DNA of 33,920 nucleotides, taken from Nemertoderma westbladi (taxonomy: Eukaryota; Xenacoelomorpha; Nemertodermatida; Nemertodermatidae). A program made the translations under genes and the position numbers. The notes beneath the pieces are model-generated. The model searched no databases. It was not told the origin of the DNA and worked only from the letters and a program-made list of their open reading frames with translations. Where the stretch lies: contig JAUCBJ010004446.1 in the NCBI GenBank assembly GCA_032718475.1, forward strand, positions 1 to 33,920, read 5' to 3'. Below, piece after piece: positions 30,952 to 33,920 of this stretch (the first letter of the stretch is position 1; each line of letters opens with the position of its first letter).

Positions 30952-31115
30952 TGTTAATATCTAGGATATGTGAAAAATGTATGATTGTAGTAATATGTGC
31001 AACGAACAAGTTCTAGAATAGTTAGTTTTAATATATTCTGGATTGTACTGCGTAAAAGTGTTTGTTGGTAATAAATAAGCGTTGTGGTATAATATAGCAG
31101 TATTTAGTATTAACA
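30952..31115 (+). repeat. Right LTR of the copia element
   Basis: Same ends as the left LTR, preceded by a purine-rich stretch (GGAAGGACTAAAAAAAAGA, a possible polypurine tract) and followed by GTGGG. Confidence 0.92.
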
Positions 31116-31490
31116 GTGGGGCACTGGGGCTGTATCTATTGTAATATACTTTATATTACGCATTTGTATTACAAAATTTAAACATTACTTGAACTCAGTT
31201 AGTTTTATTAACAGCTGTTTAATGTAGCAGGTTGATTCTCTTCAAAATAATTGATCAAAATAGTATGAAAAACTATCGAAATTAAATTTTGTTGAAAAGT
31301 ATGAAAACTATATATTTTTCGAAAGCTCCTTCAAAGATGAATCAGAATTTAGAAATATTTATTCGACTGGTCTAGTATTATAAAAAATATAATCGTAGAT
31401 TTGGTCACTTTTGAAGAGAAACAAAAGAATCAACCAGCAGCTTTACCGACAAATACGAAGTCATGTGGATTTGACAGATGAGTAACTACT
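31116..31490. other. No gene recognised
   Basis: AT-rich sequence between the copia insertion and the USP7 array, presumably USP7 intron. No exon for the USP7 segment after the His box was found. Confidence 0.4.

Positions 31491-33920
<2,430 letters not shown>

Larger units (their letters stand above)
28796..31115 (+). mobile_element. Ty1/copia LTR retrotransposon, internally deleted
   Basis: Two short LTRs (166 and 164 bp) begin TGTTAATATC and end TATTAACA. Five-base duplications GTGGG flank them (28791-28795 and 31116-31120). The interior keeps a gag-like start near 29110, part of the reverse transcriptase and an RNase H domain. Protease, integrase and most of gag are gone. A 600-bp DNA transposon is inserted in the RT part. 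LTR length and RNase H style resemble GalEa-type copia elements of marine animals. The LTRs differ at four bases and one 2-base gap, so the insertion is fairly recent. Confidence 0.92.

Overview
The window is nuclear DNA of an animal. Two conserved eukaryotic genes can be read exon by exon across GT-AG introns: MED18 on the + strand (about 18.0-27.1 kb) and USP7 on the - strand (32.0-33.9 kb). The rest is AT-rich sequence packed with metazoan transposons and minisatellites. Frequent TAGGCCTA and ACCGGT words and the SINE types suggest a marine invertebrate, possibly an echinoderm. That placement is a weak inference.

Layout. 0-4.5 kb: fragments of non-LTR retrotransposons and one Ty3/gypsy-type protease relic. 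4.9-5.8 kb: a 39-bp minisatellite. 6.9-9.6 kb: a CxxC/CxxC coding remnant, a decayed LINE reverse transcriptase on the - strand, and an unrecognised + strand coding remnant. 9.8-14.7 kb: a G run, a 12-bp minisatellite, a non-autonomous DNA element with GC-rich hairpin ends and a 68-bp x 5 internal repeat, and a LINE fragment. 14,697-17,621: a PIF/Harbinger transposon that looks complete, with 32-bp perfect inverted repeats, a TTA duplication, a Myb/SANT-like protein and a DDE transposase in convergent orientation. 18.0-27.1 kb: four MED18 exons; intron 2 carries a 3.3-kb, 67-bp minisatellite open in all three forward frames, and intron 3 carries a possible hAT element, a SINE and a 36-bp array of CTACC-TTCG-GGTAG hairpins. 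27.2-28.8 kb: eight palindromic CCAATATTGG boxes and a long-TIR MITE. 28,796-31,115: a deleted Ty1/copia element (GTGGG duplication) with a 600-bp Merlin-like DNA element nested in its reverse-transcriptase region (TTTATTTT duplication). 31.5-33.9 kb: USP7 exons, the last followed by a minisatellite built from that exon's own 3' end and splice donor.

The most unusual feature is the USP7 array. The sequence coding for the catalytic His box, together with the exon's 5' splice site, is repeated 13 times (45- and 41-bp units), so the intron begins with a ladder of donor sites. Using one of the next four donors would insert 15 residues per step in frame. MED18 and USP7 converge, yet I cannot find the 3' exons of either gene in the interval between them. 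A deletion, an assembly join, or exons lying elsewhere are all possible.
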